In this document: positions 25,475-39,403 of the stretch, one piece after another | How positions within the stretch are numbered: the stretch's first letter is position 1 | Layout: the number at the start of each line of letters is the position of its first letter | Source of the DNA: Osedax frankpressi | Taxonomy: Eukaryota > Annelida > Polychaeta > Sabellida > Siboglinidae | Assembly: GCA_964035775.1 (NCBI GenBank) | Contig: OZ038315.1 | Coordinates: forward strand, 32,959,788-33,023,787 | Reading direction: 5' to 3' | DNA: 64,000 nt | Position numbers and translations under genes: made by a program | Notes under the pieces: generated by a model | Told to the model about the DNA's origin: nothing | Databases searched by the model: none | The model's input: only the letters and a program-made list of their open reading frames with translations

Positions 25475-25994
25475 ATGACCATAATGACGGATACAAATTC
25501 AGCTGTCAATATTACGAATTCTCGTTTTCGCGCTAGTGAAACTCCTTGGATTGAAATATATTTTTTATTTACTACAAATACCATACCTAGACACCCTAAG
25601 AGACGTAGAACAGAATATTTTACACCGCAGTATATGTCTTTTCAGCGATTACCTACGTTTGTTGATGTTTATCGACATTTTGTATTCGTTTTTGTTGCGA
25701 ATTATGCAATCGCAAAAAAAGAAACTTTATCGACTGATAGGAATTTGGAAACAATCTTCACTTCCAAAATATGCGGAGAATTCAGCTTTAAAAAAACTTA
25801 TTCGTTATTTAGATGAAGTAATTTTATTACAAAAATCCATAAACTCTCCAAAATACGAAGAATTCTGTGAAAAACAATCTACGTATATCCAGAACAAGGG
25901 TGAGAATGCAAACATCACTTATGCCATAAAACAATTCGTTAGTATTATAATAAATTATAATGTAGTATTTTATATAAAACTATATTATAAATAA
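25475..25994 (+). other. Open frames of unknown origin between the direct repeats
   Basis: Two overlapping frames: 113 residues from 25475, starting MTIMTDTNSAVNITN with KRRRTEYF inside, and a second frame with SALKKLIRYLDEVILLQKS continuing to the right direct repeat. The first looks protein-like and the second continues the coding style after a frame change, so this may be a decayed ORF of the surrounding element. No domain recognised. Confidence 0.3.
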
Positions 25995-26519
25995 TATTAT
26001 ATGTAAATAACATTAATGTTTATTATGAAATTATTCATTTATATAATTAAATTAAATGTTTTATTTTTAATAATATTGATATGTATTTTTATTATTCAAC
26101 CAACCCATAATAACGTAAAATTAAATGACTTTTTTAGGATTTTTTAACAATTCTAAGGACTATTATTCATGTAATTTATTTAAGAATTGAATACATATAT
26201 GCCATACGGCGTACGTTAAGGGTGATCGTTTTCCTGGGATTCTATCCCGACATACATATTTTTTAAATATAAGTAATAAGATCCTAATTTTAAAGGAATT
26301 TTATTTTTTAATGGAGTATCGGTCAAGCGCTGACCGTTTGAAAAATTTTATTTGTAAAAAATAGTTCGTAGCTTTTCTATAATGCTACGCATGCGCATAA
26401 CGTTTGTTATTGTTTATATTAAAAATTTTAATATTGAAATCCAAGGGGTTTCACTCCCTATATGTCTCATGTAATACGAGAAAAATATTTAAAATGCCCG
26501 AAAATGTAAACAACCGCCA
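25922..26519. repeat. Direct repeat, right copy (about 598 bp)
   Basis: Partner of 22778-23373 with only a few substitutions and small indels, so the pair is young relative to most repeats here. Confidence 0.85.
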
Positions 26520-27091
26520 AACTTACTGCGTACGTCGTACCGCTATTTGTTAATATAATTATATAAATATAAAAAACATTATAACCGTTATAAACATAAT
26601 TCATAACTAGATTAGGATATTAATATTGTATTTAATTAATTTGGTTAAAGATTATAGCAGAATATATGAATTACCAATATACAATATAAGTCATAACGTA
26701 TTCACTTATATATATACAACTATATAGATATCATAATTTCATATATTCTAAGACCAGTACTACCAATATTTTTTATACCTACACTTACATGAGTATATAG
26801 GTTAGTTATATATGTGAAGTTACTAAATCTATAATTTATACGAGTTAAATAGTATTAAGCTTATGAATATTAAGGTATCCTTTATTCTATTTTATAATCG
26901 CCTATAATATAGAATGATATTAACATTTATTCCATATTCTCAATGGGCTACAATAAAAATACACGTTTTATATCACTTTAGATATGGATAGTGTATTCAT
27001 ATAATAAAATATATAATTAGGGATGTGAATTTATAATTTGTATGTATGTTAGAAAATTTGAAAGATCAAAAATAAATTTATATATTTATAA

Positions 27092-27123
<32 letters not shown>

Positions 27124-27790
27124 ATATATATATATGTTGGTATATAATATTAGTTTGTAAGTTATATGATTATTATATTCTACATTATTACGAAATAATA
27201 TATGTAAATAATTACTAATATATATTATATATAAAATAATATATATGCATTATATATACTATGTTATATATTTCTTAAAATAATAATATGTATAATAGTT
27301 AAATCCATATACACAAAATTAAATGGATCAATATAAATCAATTTTTATTTAGAAACAAAATTAGAATGAATTACGTAGTAGAATAATCTTCCATTTGGTA
27401 ACTGGTATTTAAATATATACATCAGTAATTATTCGATATCAGTATAACGAATGAATTTAATTCAAAACATATAATTAAATACCAAACATAAGAAAAATAA
27501 TAATACCATCTTGAGAAAAATATTATATTGATCATTATGAACTAAACCTATAAAAGATAAACCATAGATAATACGACTTACATAGCAAATGTAATAACAT
27601 ATTACAGTATAGGTATAGAATTGTTATGTGTTATTAAACACCATTATTCATCAGATAATTCTGTAATTATAGAGAAAACCACGCATAAACAAAATGTGTT
27701 ATGGGATTTTAATTATTGAATATTGTCTCGTTATCAATTATACAATGAATGATATCATCTAATCACACCATAGTGCGTGTAAAGAATAAT
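26520..27790. other. AT-rich intergenic stretch
   Basis: AT microsatellites near 27093-27134. No exon or transposon block recognised. Confidence 0.5.
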
Positions 27791-27795
27791 AAAAA

Positions 27796-27870
27796 CTGTT
27801 AATCACAATGTGTACACACATAAACATATTCACATACACAAATACATGCATACACATATACCCACATATA

Positions 27871-27918
<48 letters not shown>

Positions 27919-27995
27919 CATATATGTGGGTATATGTGTATGCATGTATTTGTGTATGTGAATATGTTTATATGTGTACACATTGTGATTAACAG
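27796..27995. repeat. Near-perfect 200-bp palindrome (foldback)
   Basis: Left arm 27796-27876 and right arm 27917-27995 are complementary with about two mismatches. Both read CTGTTAATCACAATGTGTAC from outside inward and include CATACACATATACCCACATA. The centre is an (AT)n tract. Transcribed from either strand it would form an approximately 80-bp stem. No protein is plausible, and the open frames on both strands are mirror images of each other. Confidence 0.95.
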
Positions 27996-27999
27996 TCTA

Positions 28000-29773
28000 T
28001 ATGTATATATTGGTATGTATTTATTTGGAATAAATAGAATAAATTAATAAATTCAACATTTATATTTAATTATAATTGAAAATTATATTACGTCTATATA
28101 AAATGTATCTTAAATAGTTAAATAGTAAAATAGTTCTTATTAAATAGGTCAGTTTCAGCAATGTCTGTACTCGATATATTGTATCTAATATCTGATATAT
28201 TATTACAATATTATATAATAATCATATAAAATAATATGTCCGTTTTACGTTATACTCTACAGTAGTCACTCTACAGTAGTCATAAAGTTCAAATCGTATT
28301 CATTCAAAGCTCCTTTATACAGAATACTTTGGAAACGAATTCGCATAAGAAATAATTGGTTCTGCAATCTATTAGAATATGGAATTATGCATATCCTATA
28401 TTTTGTCCCTCTTTTCGTAAGTATTAATGTGGTAATTCATTTCAAAAAGTTTGTATAGGAAATAAACTAATCTACATATTAATGTATGTATATGCAAATT
28501 TCAATATATTATATATAATTAACAATAGTCAATAGTATTATATTATATTATAAAATAATTTAATATATAGATTTATCGACTTGTATTGTTAATATAATTT
28601 TTATAAATTATGTTTTTCTATTACGTGTATTCTATGAATCTTCAAAAATATATACATTATATTTAAACATAATTGTAAAATTTTAAACTAATATAATATT
28701 TAACAAAATAAATTTATAAATTTACATTATATATATATATATATATCTTTATGGTCTTTTATAATCGTTAAGTGACAATATACCCTTCAAGAAAGTCAGA
28801 ATATTATTTTCTTTGCATATCATATTCACTAGAAATAAACTTATTTTTAAATAATCAAATTTTGATTTATATACCGCTTTACATTACAGATCGTGCTATG
28901 GGATTCCATTACCTTTAATATTCAATTGATTTTTTATTTTAACTATTTCAGAAATGTACTTAATAATATGTTTTATTATAAAAACGTTATTGTTGGTCTA
29001 TTATTTTTGATTGTTTAATAATTAGTTATTATTTCGGTATATTGCCATTATTAATTATTTGTAAATTCATTTTTTTAAACCGGTTACGTTGATAGGTATC
29101 TATGAAAAATGTATTTGTTAATATCTATTAACCCGTTGTAGTAACACGAATACATATACTTAAGTTTTATAATTATAAATTTATCAATTCATAATTTTAT
29201 TTTTATATTTTATATATATTGTCAATAAAAAGTATTTATTTTAGTTATTTTATTTATTAATTTCACAAATTTACTGAAACTAACCTTTACAGTATATTAA
29301 GTTGAGTATTGTATTCAGTATTTATTATAATTTATATTATTATTCGAATGTATTGAATTTCTATTTAATATTGATTTTTTTTTTTAATTTTAAATATAAT
29401 TTGTTTTCATATTTGACAAAGGAATTGTATATGTGAGATTGATTATTGATAAATTCTCATTTTTTATCCCATTATTCAGATAATAGAAGTTATATTCAAA
29501 AAGTTATTCAAAAAGTTACGCTATTTTTTAAAATATTTATATTATTTTCAAATTATACTGTTTATTTACATAAATACCAACAAATTTAAAATATATTGGA
29601 TTATAGCATATATTCATAGATAGCGAATGTTCTATAAAGAAATTAGTGAGTGATAGTGTAGGCAACATTGAATTACTATAAATCTAAACAATATTGAAAT
29701 TTCGCAAATAGTATATAATGAATACAATTATATGTTATATCACATTATAAAGTTATAAAATAGTTATGACATT

Positions 29774-29824
<51 letters not shown>

Positions 29825-32640
29825 CTAAATACATTAGTATTTACATTATTAAATAATAAATAAAGTTTATTATATAAATATAATATTTTATATATTACAA
29901 GAATATATATTCTATTATATATCTATTATATATTCTATATAAGTATATATTTTATTGTATATTCTATTTAAGCTAATATAATTAAAATTTTGTATATTGA
30001 AATATATTTCATTTAGTTTATTATGAATCATATAAGAGTTATATTAAGGTCAATTAAATATTAATGATATATATTATTAATAATAACTTATGATATATGA
30101 TTTAAAATATATAATATATTTACATTAGAGTTTATGGCAATATATTAATTTTATATTAAAGTAATGAATATTGTAAGTCTATTTGTAAACGTAAGTGTAG
30201 ATTATTTATTTCAATTACAATCAACAATTATATTTATATATTAAATTAATGATTTTATTTATGCATTATTCTTAAATTATAAGCAGGGCTCTTATAATAA
30301 ATTGGACCACATAAAAATCTTCTATGTATATAAAATGCAATATTCAAATTTAACTGTGTTTTTGTATATTAATGGATTTATTTTGGGGATAATTCCTATT
30401 TCCTCCAAATTCTTTCATTGTCAGAATTTGATTTGCTTTTCCATCATAATTACTACAAGACCATCCATATTATATAATTTCACTTTAAATAACACATTTT
30501 TGAACCATACAAACCTGTGTATACCTTTAATATAATTATTTGTATATCATTTTACAAATATAGTGTCATCAATGTTCTGCAATCATAAATTAAGCCATTT
30601 GTAGTTACCACAATTATGTTCAACTTACTAAAATACGTATACAAGCTACTTTTACCATATTTTCATCATTCGTAATACTTAAGTATTAGTAATTGCTAAT
30701 AATTATAATAATGATATTTTAACATGTACTTATTCAAAAATCTTTAATAATCTAAATTTATTTCCTATTTATTCCTGTTATAACAAGGCCAATATCAATA
30801 TATACATTTATTAGAATTACCAGCTCAAACAATCCGACTATTTCTTTCTATTTCATCTGGGAATAACGATAAATACAGTTTTAGTTTTAGATTTCTTGAC
30901 ATTTTGAAAGAATATTCATGGATTAATAAATATAAATGATTATTAAAATATATTATATATTGTCATTAATAAATTATATATATATATATAAATTAGATTA
31001 AAATATTGTAAATCATGGATAAGCATCACAAATTAAATTTATTTTCGATGGATATTGCAAAGTATAATAATAGCATATACCCTTCCTGAATATATCTGAA
31101 TATATCTGAATATATCTGAATATATCTGAATAAATAAATATATTATTATGATTAATACTTATATATTAATAAGTAAATTAAAGTATATTATACGTACTTG
31201 AAATTTCTTAGCAAAATATCCTAGTTCATAGGAAAATGTATTGGTATTTAATTACCCACCGATTATTCAATTAAGTAAAGGTTATTAATATAAAATAAAA
31301 TATAAGAATACATTTAATTTATGATATAAAATGCATATAGTAGAATAATTCTATTTACTTAATACTGAAGATAATTAAATGGGTGTTCCATCATCTCTGC
31401 AGCTAAATATGATATAACATTTTTAATAATATCAGTGTTACAAAAAAACTACTTGATTTTCGATCTGACAATAATTGATTTGCTTGCAACCTTATTTCAT
31501 ATATAATTTAAATTGTTAAATTCATTTGGATATTTTTATTTACTTTTTTTGTGATTATTTTCTTGCACTTTTATGGTCAATGATCACCAAATTAATATTA
31601 AAAGAATAACCATGACAATATAATTATATATTTAACACTTTACAACAAATTAACTTTTTTGGATATGTATGATATACGCAGATATTTTACTTATATATAA
31701 TTTTTTAATTTATATTTTACAAAATGAATAATTTTAATTTTAAAACAATTTAAAATGATTTATTATGGTAAATGTTTTATTATATTTAAATATTAACTTA
31801 TCGTAGCTTAAGTACATATTAACTACGTAAATGTGTACGCCGAGTAAACAATTTTAAATAAATACGTTATATTAGATATAAAGATATTTATATTGTGCAT
31901 TATATTACATGAGCATCTAAATATGTGTTGTTAAACACAACAACAACATCTTCTCTTTATGTTCCACATTATTTACTCGACCGAATCATAGTAATTATCT
32001 AAATTAACTTCCCATAAATCGCGATACATCTACCAACTACTGTTCCTATATACATATCCGTGAAAACAATGTATATATTCATTGTATGGATTTTTGTAAC
32101 AGACTTAATATTCTGCTTACGTTAGATTTTTGAAAGATTAGTAATATTGTTGTTAAATTAATTACACGAAATATTAAAATGCTAACATATTCTATAATAT
32201 ATTGTGATAAAAACAATAATTTGATAAAAAATAAGTATTTACTTTCTAATTCATTATGATCATTTCACTATTCTATTATGTATAAATGATTTTAATTAAT
32301 TAATTAATTTCGAGTAGATCATATTATTAGCAAAGTTAACTTATTTGAGCAATCTATTTAATTATTGTTTAAATATATATTTTTAATCGGGAAGTATAAA
32401 TCCAAATAATTATAAACTAATTTATACATATATTTTATTAAAAATATTTATAAACAAAATTTGTAATATTTATTTATTCTCATGGGTATAAATTACGAAA
32501 TAATAATACATCGGATAATGACTAACTCGAAACACCCATATCGATTATTAAAGACCTATTAACACTTTTCATCACTGAAATAATAAGGGGTGGTTTTAAC
32601 GTTATTTATAAAATTTAAATATATATATATATATCATGGA
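28000..32640. other. AT-rich intergenic region
   Basis: About 4.6 kb without any exon I can support. It holds AT microsatellites (29779-29822, 28730-28746), a short run of TGAATATATC repeats at 31088-31130, and a 77-residue hydrophobic open frame at 30302-30535 that I regard as chance. Confidence 0.5.
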
Positions 32641-32648
32641 CATATTTT

Positions 32649-34009
32649 TTATTTAAAATCTAAGTTAATTATATTAATCAGTTTAATATATAAATATATA
32701 ATTATTAGTAAACCAAAATTGACAATTATATCATTAACATTCAAATGTTTTCGATGAATCAATTCTAACATGGAGTTATAGCGCCGACACTGCATGCCAA
32801 TATTCTTGCATTCATTACAGTTCAAGCACTCCTTGCCTCTCGGCATTAATACTTTTTCGTAACTATTTCCCTGTTCAACTGTGACTTTCTCACCGTCGAA
32901 CAAAACCATGCAAAAGTATCGGAAAGCTGAGAATAATGTATTGGTTATTTGAATTATCTTGATAAGAATAAAATAAGTATCCTTGATATATGAATAATAT
33001 ACATATTAACAAATATTATAATATTAAATTAATACGCATTATATAATTTATACATTATATGTTATAAAAACTATCTAAATATATATATATACATATATAT
33101 ATAATATTCTATTCTATATCTACATATATATTGAAGGTAATAAAATAAATTTCAATGAACACTTTAAAAATTACAAAATAAAAATCAAAGGTCCGGGAAA
33201 AAAAATAAACCTCATAAAAATTATCATAAAATAAATATAATCAAAAAATCTGACGTATATTTTAATACTAATAATCTTAATCTATAAACATTCTTACGAA
33301 GTACGGTTTTATTTGCATAATAAATAATCTAATTCAGATGCTGTGATAGTTTTATACATGTACAATGTACAATGTACATTGTACATTGTACATAATAGTG
33401 TGTATATTAATAGGTATTCAAAGTAAAATAATGATTATTATTAATATAATTTAAACAATAATTGTTTGAATAATTTTAATAAGTAAATTATCAAGTGGCA
33501 CACATAATATAACTTTTTCATGTGATAAATTCATTAATTATATCATTATATATTATACCGTTTTAAATATGTCATTGCTAATAGTTATAGTTTAATAACA
33601 TAACATTTTTTATTTTTAAATAAAGTATTATTATAATAAGAAAACTCATTAGTAATTATTAGTAATAATTAGTAATTATTAGTAATTACTAATAATTATT
33701 TGTATATGTTAAAACTAATTAGTATTTATTTGTACGTAGTATTACTAATTAATAATTATCAATGGTTATTAGTAGTATTCAAAAATAGTTCATTATTAAA
33801 ATAATAATTACTCGTCAATTTATTATTAATGCAGCCCGGATGACTAATCTGCAAATGATCGACTAACGGTCGGTTTCAAATATCAATTGTTTGTAGCTAT
33901 GATAGCCGGGCTCAGCCTCGTAGATGCCCAAGTTTGGGTATTTTATTGGTGAGCCGTTCAGGTCCAGCATCGATATTGAGAATATAAGTAAACAAATTAA
34001 ATATGTCAT
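32649..34009 (-). CDS. Short secreted Cys-family protein, divergent intact member
   Basis: Exon 1 is 34009-33868 (142 bases, phase 1, donor GTTAGT). Exon 2 is 32926-32649 (acceptor ATTATTCTCAG). Together they give 139 residues. Residues 1-15, MTYLICLLIFSISML, form a signal peptide. The mature part has YEAEPGYHSYKQLIFETD across the junction, then FRYFCMVLFDGEKV and the core KECLNCNECKNIGMQCRRYN (C-x2-C-x2-C-x4-G..C). The core spacing, the exon phase and the position of the first Cys match the 38- and 63-kb members, although identity is low. The C-terminal 25 residues are hydrophobic (FGLLIIIYLYIKLI), unlike the others, and may be a membrane anchor. AATAAA overlaps the stop region. A GGGCGTAT box lies about 100 bases upstream. 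Function unknown. Confidence 0.7.
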
Positions 34010-34099
34010 GACTAATGAGTGGTGTAAGAGATATTAATCTATAATGCGTTTCCAATTGTTTTTAATGCAAGTCGGTGTTAATCCAAGCTATTTATTTCA

Positions 34100-34120
34100 A
34101 TGACGGATACGCCCAACATG
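34100..34120 (-). promoter_or_regulatory. GGGCGT-type box upstream of the 34-kb gene
   Basis: The minus strand reads TTGGGCGTATCC (34119-34108), about 100 bases before the ATG. It matches the GGGCGTG box found upstream of the other family members. Confidence 0.4.
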
Positions 34121-34260
34121 AACCAATATCGCATAATATTCTGTGATTAACATCGATATCTTTATATTTACATCATATTAAAAACTGAATACAAATTAGT
34201 GATTCGCTAAACATCGATAAAAACATGGCAAGCTATATTTCAAACCAGAAAAAGGGAGTG

Positions 34261-34499
<239 letters not shown>

Positions 34500-34559
34500 T
34501 ATACAAGATGCATCTAATAGATATGTCATATCATGAGTCACATTTTACTTATATCATTA

Positions 34560-37262
34560 TTGGCGACATATGTAAGGGACGTTTCAAAGAATCAAGTAAC
34601 TACCTTTTTTCATATATTTTATGATATCAAGCAAATTGATGTATTTTACAATTTATCTGTCGTTTATCATTTTCATGAATCATCAGAGCAGTATATTATA
34701 TTTACATAATTCATATACTCGTGGTTAATGTATTTATATTTAATAATTAATATTATTGTTATATATTTTGATTACAATATTGTTGAGAATAATGAAATAC
34801 AATTCAGTGTATATTTTATATTATTCAATAAATAATTATATGTGTAGGAGATAATACTTATAGTACTTCTGCGAATTCTTTAAATGGAGAAAATTAACAA
34901 GAAAATAAATACAATAATATCTTGGCATATTAAATATCGTCTTTTAACAATAATAATATATTATTTAATTTAATCAAGTATTAAGTATTTAATTAAGTAT
35001 TACCATTTATAGTTAAAGGTATGTCTTTATATTACATTATATAATATCATAATTGTATAGAATATATTTTTTTATTTAAGCGGAACTGTACTGGATTCCT
35101 ATTCGATTATATTTCTATTAAAATGCTGTATTATATTCTGATATAATAATATATATTTATATATTAATCATTAGCATTTCATAACTATACCATCTTCCTC
35201 TTTTGATATTGTTCTTATTACTAAATCTTAATACCAGTTACTTTTCAGAATTGCTTAAAATTCCTTAAACAGGATTTTATTTTCACTTATTTCATTATTT
35301 ATATTTTATTCTCAGATTGATATTATTCTACTGCATGAATTCCTTTGAAGATCTCATAGATTTATGTATTAGATCATTTTATTACAGCATATAATTTACT
35401 TATCTACTTTTCTTAAATCCGTGAAAATTTACATATTATTTCTATAATTGAGAAATAGACAAATTTGTAATATGTAATCCATGGTTCTATTAAGATGTAC
35501 TACAATATAATTTAGTTCTAGCATTGGTGATATAAGCTTTAATTATCATTACAAAATAACGAATCAAATATACACAATTCGATTGGTTTATTAAACATTG
35601 TTGCAAATAATATTTGATACTTAACATATATGTCATGTGGAATTGTATATTAGAGATTTACCTATAAAGAAATCTGCATATTAATTTTCTGAATGTATGA
35701 TATATAGTTGATAGTGATTTTCTTTAATATATCGATATTTCATTATTCTGTGAAAATTCTGATAGAACTGCATATTTAATGTATTAACTTTATTAATAAT
35801 ATGTGATACTACATACATATTGTGATGCAGTATAGCGGTGAGGTATCTATGCTTGAGAAATATTTTGATTGAACGTATTTATAGATATATTATTATTTAT
35901 AATATCGATTTCTCTATGAATGACTAAAATGCGGAACGATGAATATAGCGTTCTATGAACTAATGGTGATAATTAAAATCAAAAAATTGAGAAATTTATT
36001 CCTCGAATTTTTATTTTTATTATAGAATCAACAAAAGAGAGTTATCACAGCGGGTATTTTGATTGAATAAATAATGTCCAATATATTAATGGAATATTGG
36101 ATTCAATAATAATAGTAGAATAGTAAATTATCGAGTAGACTAATTTAAAAAATGCAGATTGCGTACTTTAATAATTAATAATTAAATAATTCGCATTTGT
36201 ATTACTTTAATTATAAAAAAGTTTGAAGAGGTTAAATTCAAAATACATATAATCAATATAATCATGATTATACTCACACATATTTCCAACACTGTGAAAT
36301 GATGAATATCCAGAAGTATTGAAACTCAATAAAGAATTAATATTAGTAAAATTTAAATATGACTTAACTTAACAAATGATAATATATATATATATATATA
36401 TATATACATTGAATATATATATTCAAATATATAAATTAGACATATATTTAGAATTAAAATTAAAATGTTAAGTATCAGTTTAACATATCGATAAACTTAC
36501 GACTATATATCTTTGATAAACTTGTATCAGAATTTGAATCCAATAATATGAAAAATATATATTTAAAATATGGCCCTATTAGACTAGATAAAGAATATCG
36601 CCTTCAATAATTATATAAGATTTAATATAATTATTATTGCGGTAAATTTTAAATCTTATTTATATTACGAGTACATTTTATAACAATATTATTTTATCAA
36701 CTTAATATGTATTTATATATACTGTTAATCACACATAGTATATGTATATTAGTATATTAATCTCTATTATTTAATAAATTAATTTTAATTAAACAATTAT
36801 ATATAATTCTTATAATAATAGCTATAATTTCATGTATTAGAATATAATCTGTATGTAATTTATAAATTAAAATAATTAAATACTAAAATACAATGAAATT
36901 ACCTCAAACCGATTTATCGTCTATTAATTATAATTATAATTATACAAACAAGTATCTAAACGATAATTATTTTCTTGACTTATAGTTCATACTAATATAT
37001 CCTCACATCATTGGTTATATCTAGCAATATAAATTTAAAATAAATCTATTATTTGATATATCATAATTATAATTATAATTATACATATATAGAATATATA
37101 ACAACTAAACTTAGGAGAAGTAAAATACATATAAAATATAATACCTCCATTCTAAACATTACAGTCGATACCATTCTATTAATACTATAATATTCTATAA
37201 TATATTCGTAAATAAATGTATATAATCTTAATTATATGCTTAATATAATTAAAGTATAATAT

Positions 37263-37327
<65 letters not shown>

Positions 37328-37870
37328 CTTATTTATCTATATATTGGAATATAATGATAATGTAATTATAATTAAAATTAAATATATTAAAATTATGGAA
37401 TTGATTATTTCTATATGTTTATTTGGTCAATAATATTAAATTAACCAATTAGTAGTTATTGTTGAAATATATTGAATATATATAAAATATTTGAATTATA
37501 AATAGAATATTATATAAATAAATAGGTTTAAACATTATTATTTATCTTTATCTGTCGAACCTTTATTAATTATTAATTATCTTACCATTGAGTATTATTA
37601 TTTATAATTATTATCGTGATTTATTCAATATATATATATAATATGAGATAAAATATAAATAATTTGATTTATTTACGTATTATAATAGAAATATAATAAT
37701 ACAAATAATATAACAATTATAATTTAAAGAAAATTAAATCTGACTGGATTTTGCTTTTAACCTATTTCAATTGAATTTACAACTCGACTTATCTCTGAAA
37801 TGGTAAATATTTAATTTAAATAAAATATAATATAATATACAGTTTATATATTGCATGTATTACCAACGTT
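34560..37870. other. AT-rich intergenic region
   Basis: No exon found. It contains AT microsatellites (36378-36408, 37268-37323). The part from about 36900 to 37200 and the part near 37740-37800 recur downstream of the other family genes, so they are the 3' flank of the duplicated unit. Confidence 0.5.
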
Positions 37871-37877
37871 TCCTTAA

Positions 37878-38502
37878 CTATGATGACAAAGGAAATTTAA
37901 TAAATGATTCGACAAAATAAACTATATTTCTCGATCCTCTCCTATTAGAAACCGAATTGATACACGATAACACGCAAATCATTATTTGTAACCTCAGTGT
38001 CCAGTGATCGCAAGTGAAACCGGTGGAAGTGCATAGGTGGCAATTGTAGCAGTGGTTTGCCACCTGGGTATTTCCAATTTTCTCTGCCACATTAATGAAT
38101 CTATGAATCGGACTTCCGGTGAATATACACAAATTTCTTATATGTCCATCTAGCAGGAGGTCAGATAATGGAGTAGTTCAATGTGAAAGATAAAATCTAT
38201 ATACGTAGAGTAATAATAATTGTTACTCGGCGAGTTCATTATATTTTACAAATAATAACATATATTTAAATATAGAAATTTAATTAACCCATAATATGCT
38301 TTATTATATTTACAGGAAAATATTATAATGGGGAAAAGTTTCCATATATAGAATCTGAATTATTCATAATTAATATATGTTAGTAATGCTAACATAGAAT
38401 ATATAAGCCGCCGTGGAAAGTTACCATCTCTTTATATATTTCACTTTTAGACACCGTACTAGTGACCAAGAGTAAAAGAACTACGGAGAGCAAAGTGTTC
38501 AT
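37878..38502 (-). CDS. Short secreted Cys-family protein with extended C-terminus
   Basis: Exon 1 is 38502-38394 (109 bases, phase 1, donor GTTAGC). Exon 2 is 38149-37878 (acceptor CCTCCTGCTAG). They give 126 residues. The signal peptide is MNTLLSVVLLLLVTSTVSKS, and the junction reads GGLYIL-YGHIRNLCIFTG. The core is ANHCYNCHLCTSTGFTCDHW (C-x2-C-x2-C-x4-GF-x-C). Relatives stop right after the W-T-x-[RK]-L segment; here that stop is absent and about 35 residues follow, with two more cysteines (MICVLSC). So the stop has been lost or the gene has gained a tail. TATAAAAGG lies at 38582-38574 and two GGGCGTG/AGGCGTG boxes lie further upstream. I see no known domain; a VWC-like origin is possible but weak. 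Confidence 0.75.
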
Positions 38503-38573
38503 GGTGAGCGATATGGTATGTTATAATTAGGTTATTAAAGAATAAGGATATATGATGGATTTTAATATCCACA

Positions 38574-38646
38574 CCTTTTATACGATGTAAGCCTTATGGA
38601 TGACACGCCTACTATCAGAGCAAAAGAATAATTTAGACACGCCCAT
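38574..38646 (-). promoter_or_regulatory. Core promoter of the 38-kb gene
   Basis: Minus strand: TGGGCGTGTC (38645-38636), AGGCGTGTC (38610-38602) and TATAAAAGG (38582-38574), then the ATG at 38502. The spacing suits transcription initiating roughly 40-50 bases upstream of the ATG. Confidence 0.65.
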
Positions 38647-38649
38647 GAA

Positions 38650-39363
38650 AACATTTAAATAGATAATTACACACATGCATGTCCATATGTCATTTTTTAA
38701 TGCCTACTCTGTGATTTCTTAATAGCAATTTCTGAAATTAATAATAATATGTCTCGAAATTAAATCTATATCAGTTTTAATTAGTATGATATCGTTTATT
38801 AACTGTTTTTGAATTCCTATTCAAATAATTGTATGTGATTTTAATTTAATAATTAATACCTTACCATGGTTGTATATCAATTTACGGCCGATGATCTACC
38901 CACCCATCCATTGAATTAAATTAGATTATTTTGATTCAATTATAAAACTAGGATAGTTCTAATTTATGTGACTGAAACATATAATAATATGAGACTATTA
39001 TAAATATAATAAACACAATAATGTTATTATCATAAAATATTAAACTAATTATGATCTAATAGATTCATGGATGTTTTATTTGGTTTTGTTTCATTAATAG
39101 TTTTAATATATTTTGAAAAAACTTTGTTTGAATTATATTTTCGTTATAATAAAGTAATATATTACAAATAGTAAATTTAACCTTAATAAAAACTACTCTT
39201 GACAATCAATATTAAAATATAGTTTATAGAGAATTACCACTCATTATATGCATAATATTACTATATCTAAGTTTGTAAGTATTTTCTTAAGGTTTAATTA
39301 TATTGTATATTATATAGCCTGTTTGTTTAGAATGTAATATAAAGTAACTCATTCACATTATTC

Positions 39364-39403
<40 letters not shown>

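Noticed and set aside
27759-28047. Four overlapping open frames with Tyr-Ile repeats
   Set aside because: Product of the AT centre and the mirror-image arms of the palindrome; no gene structure.
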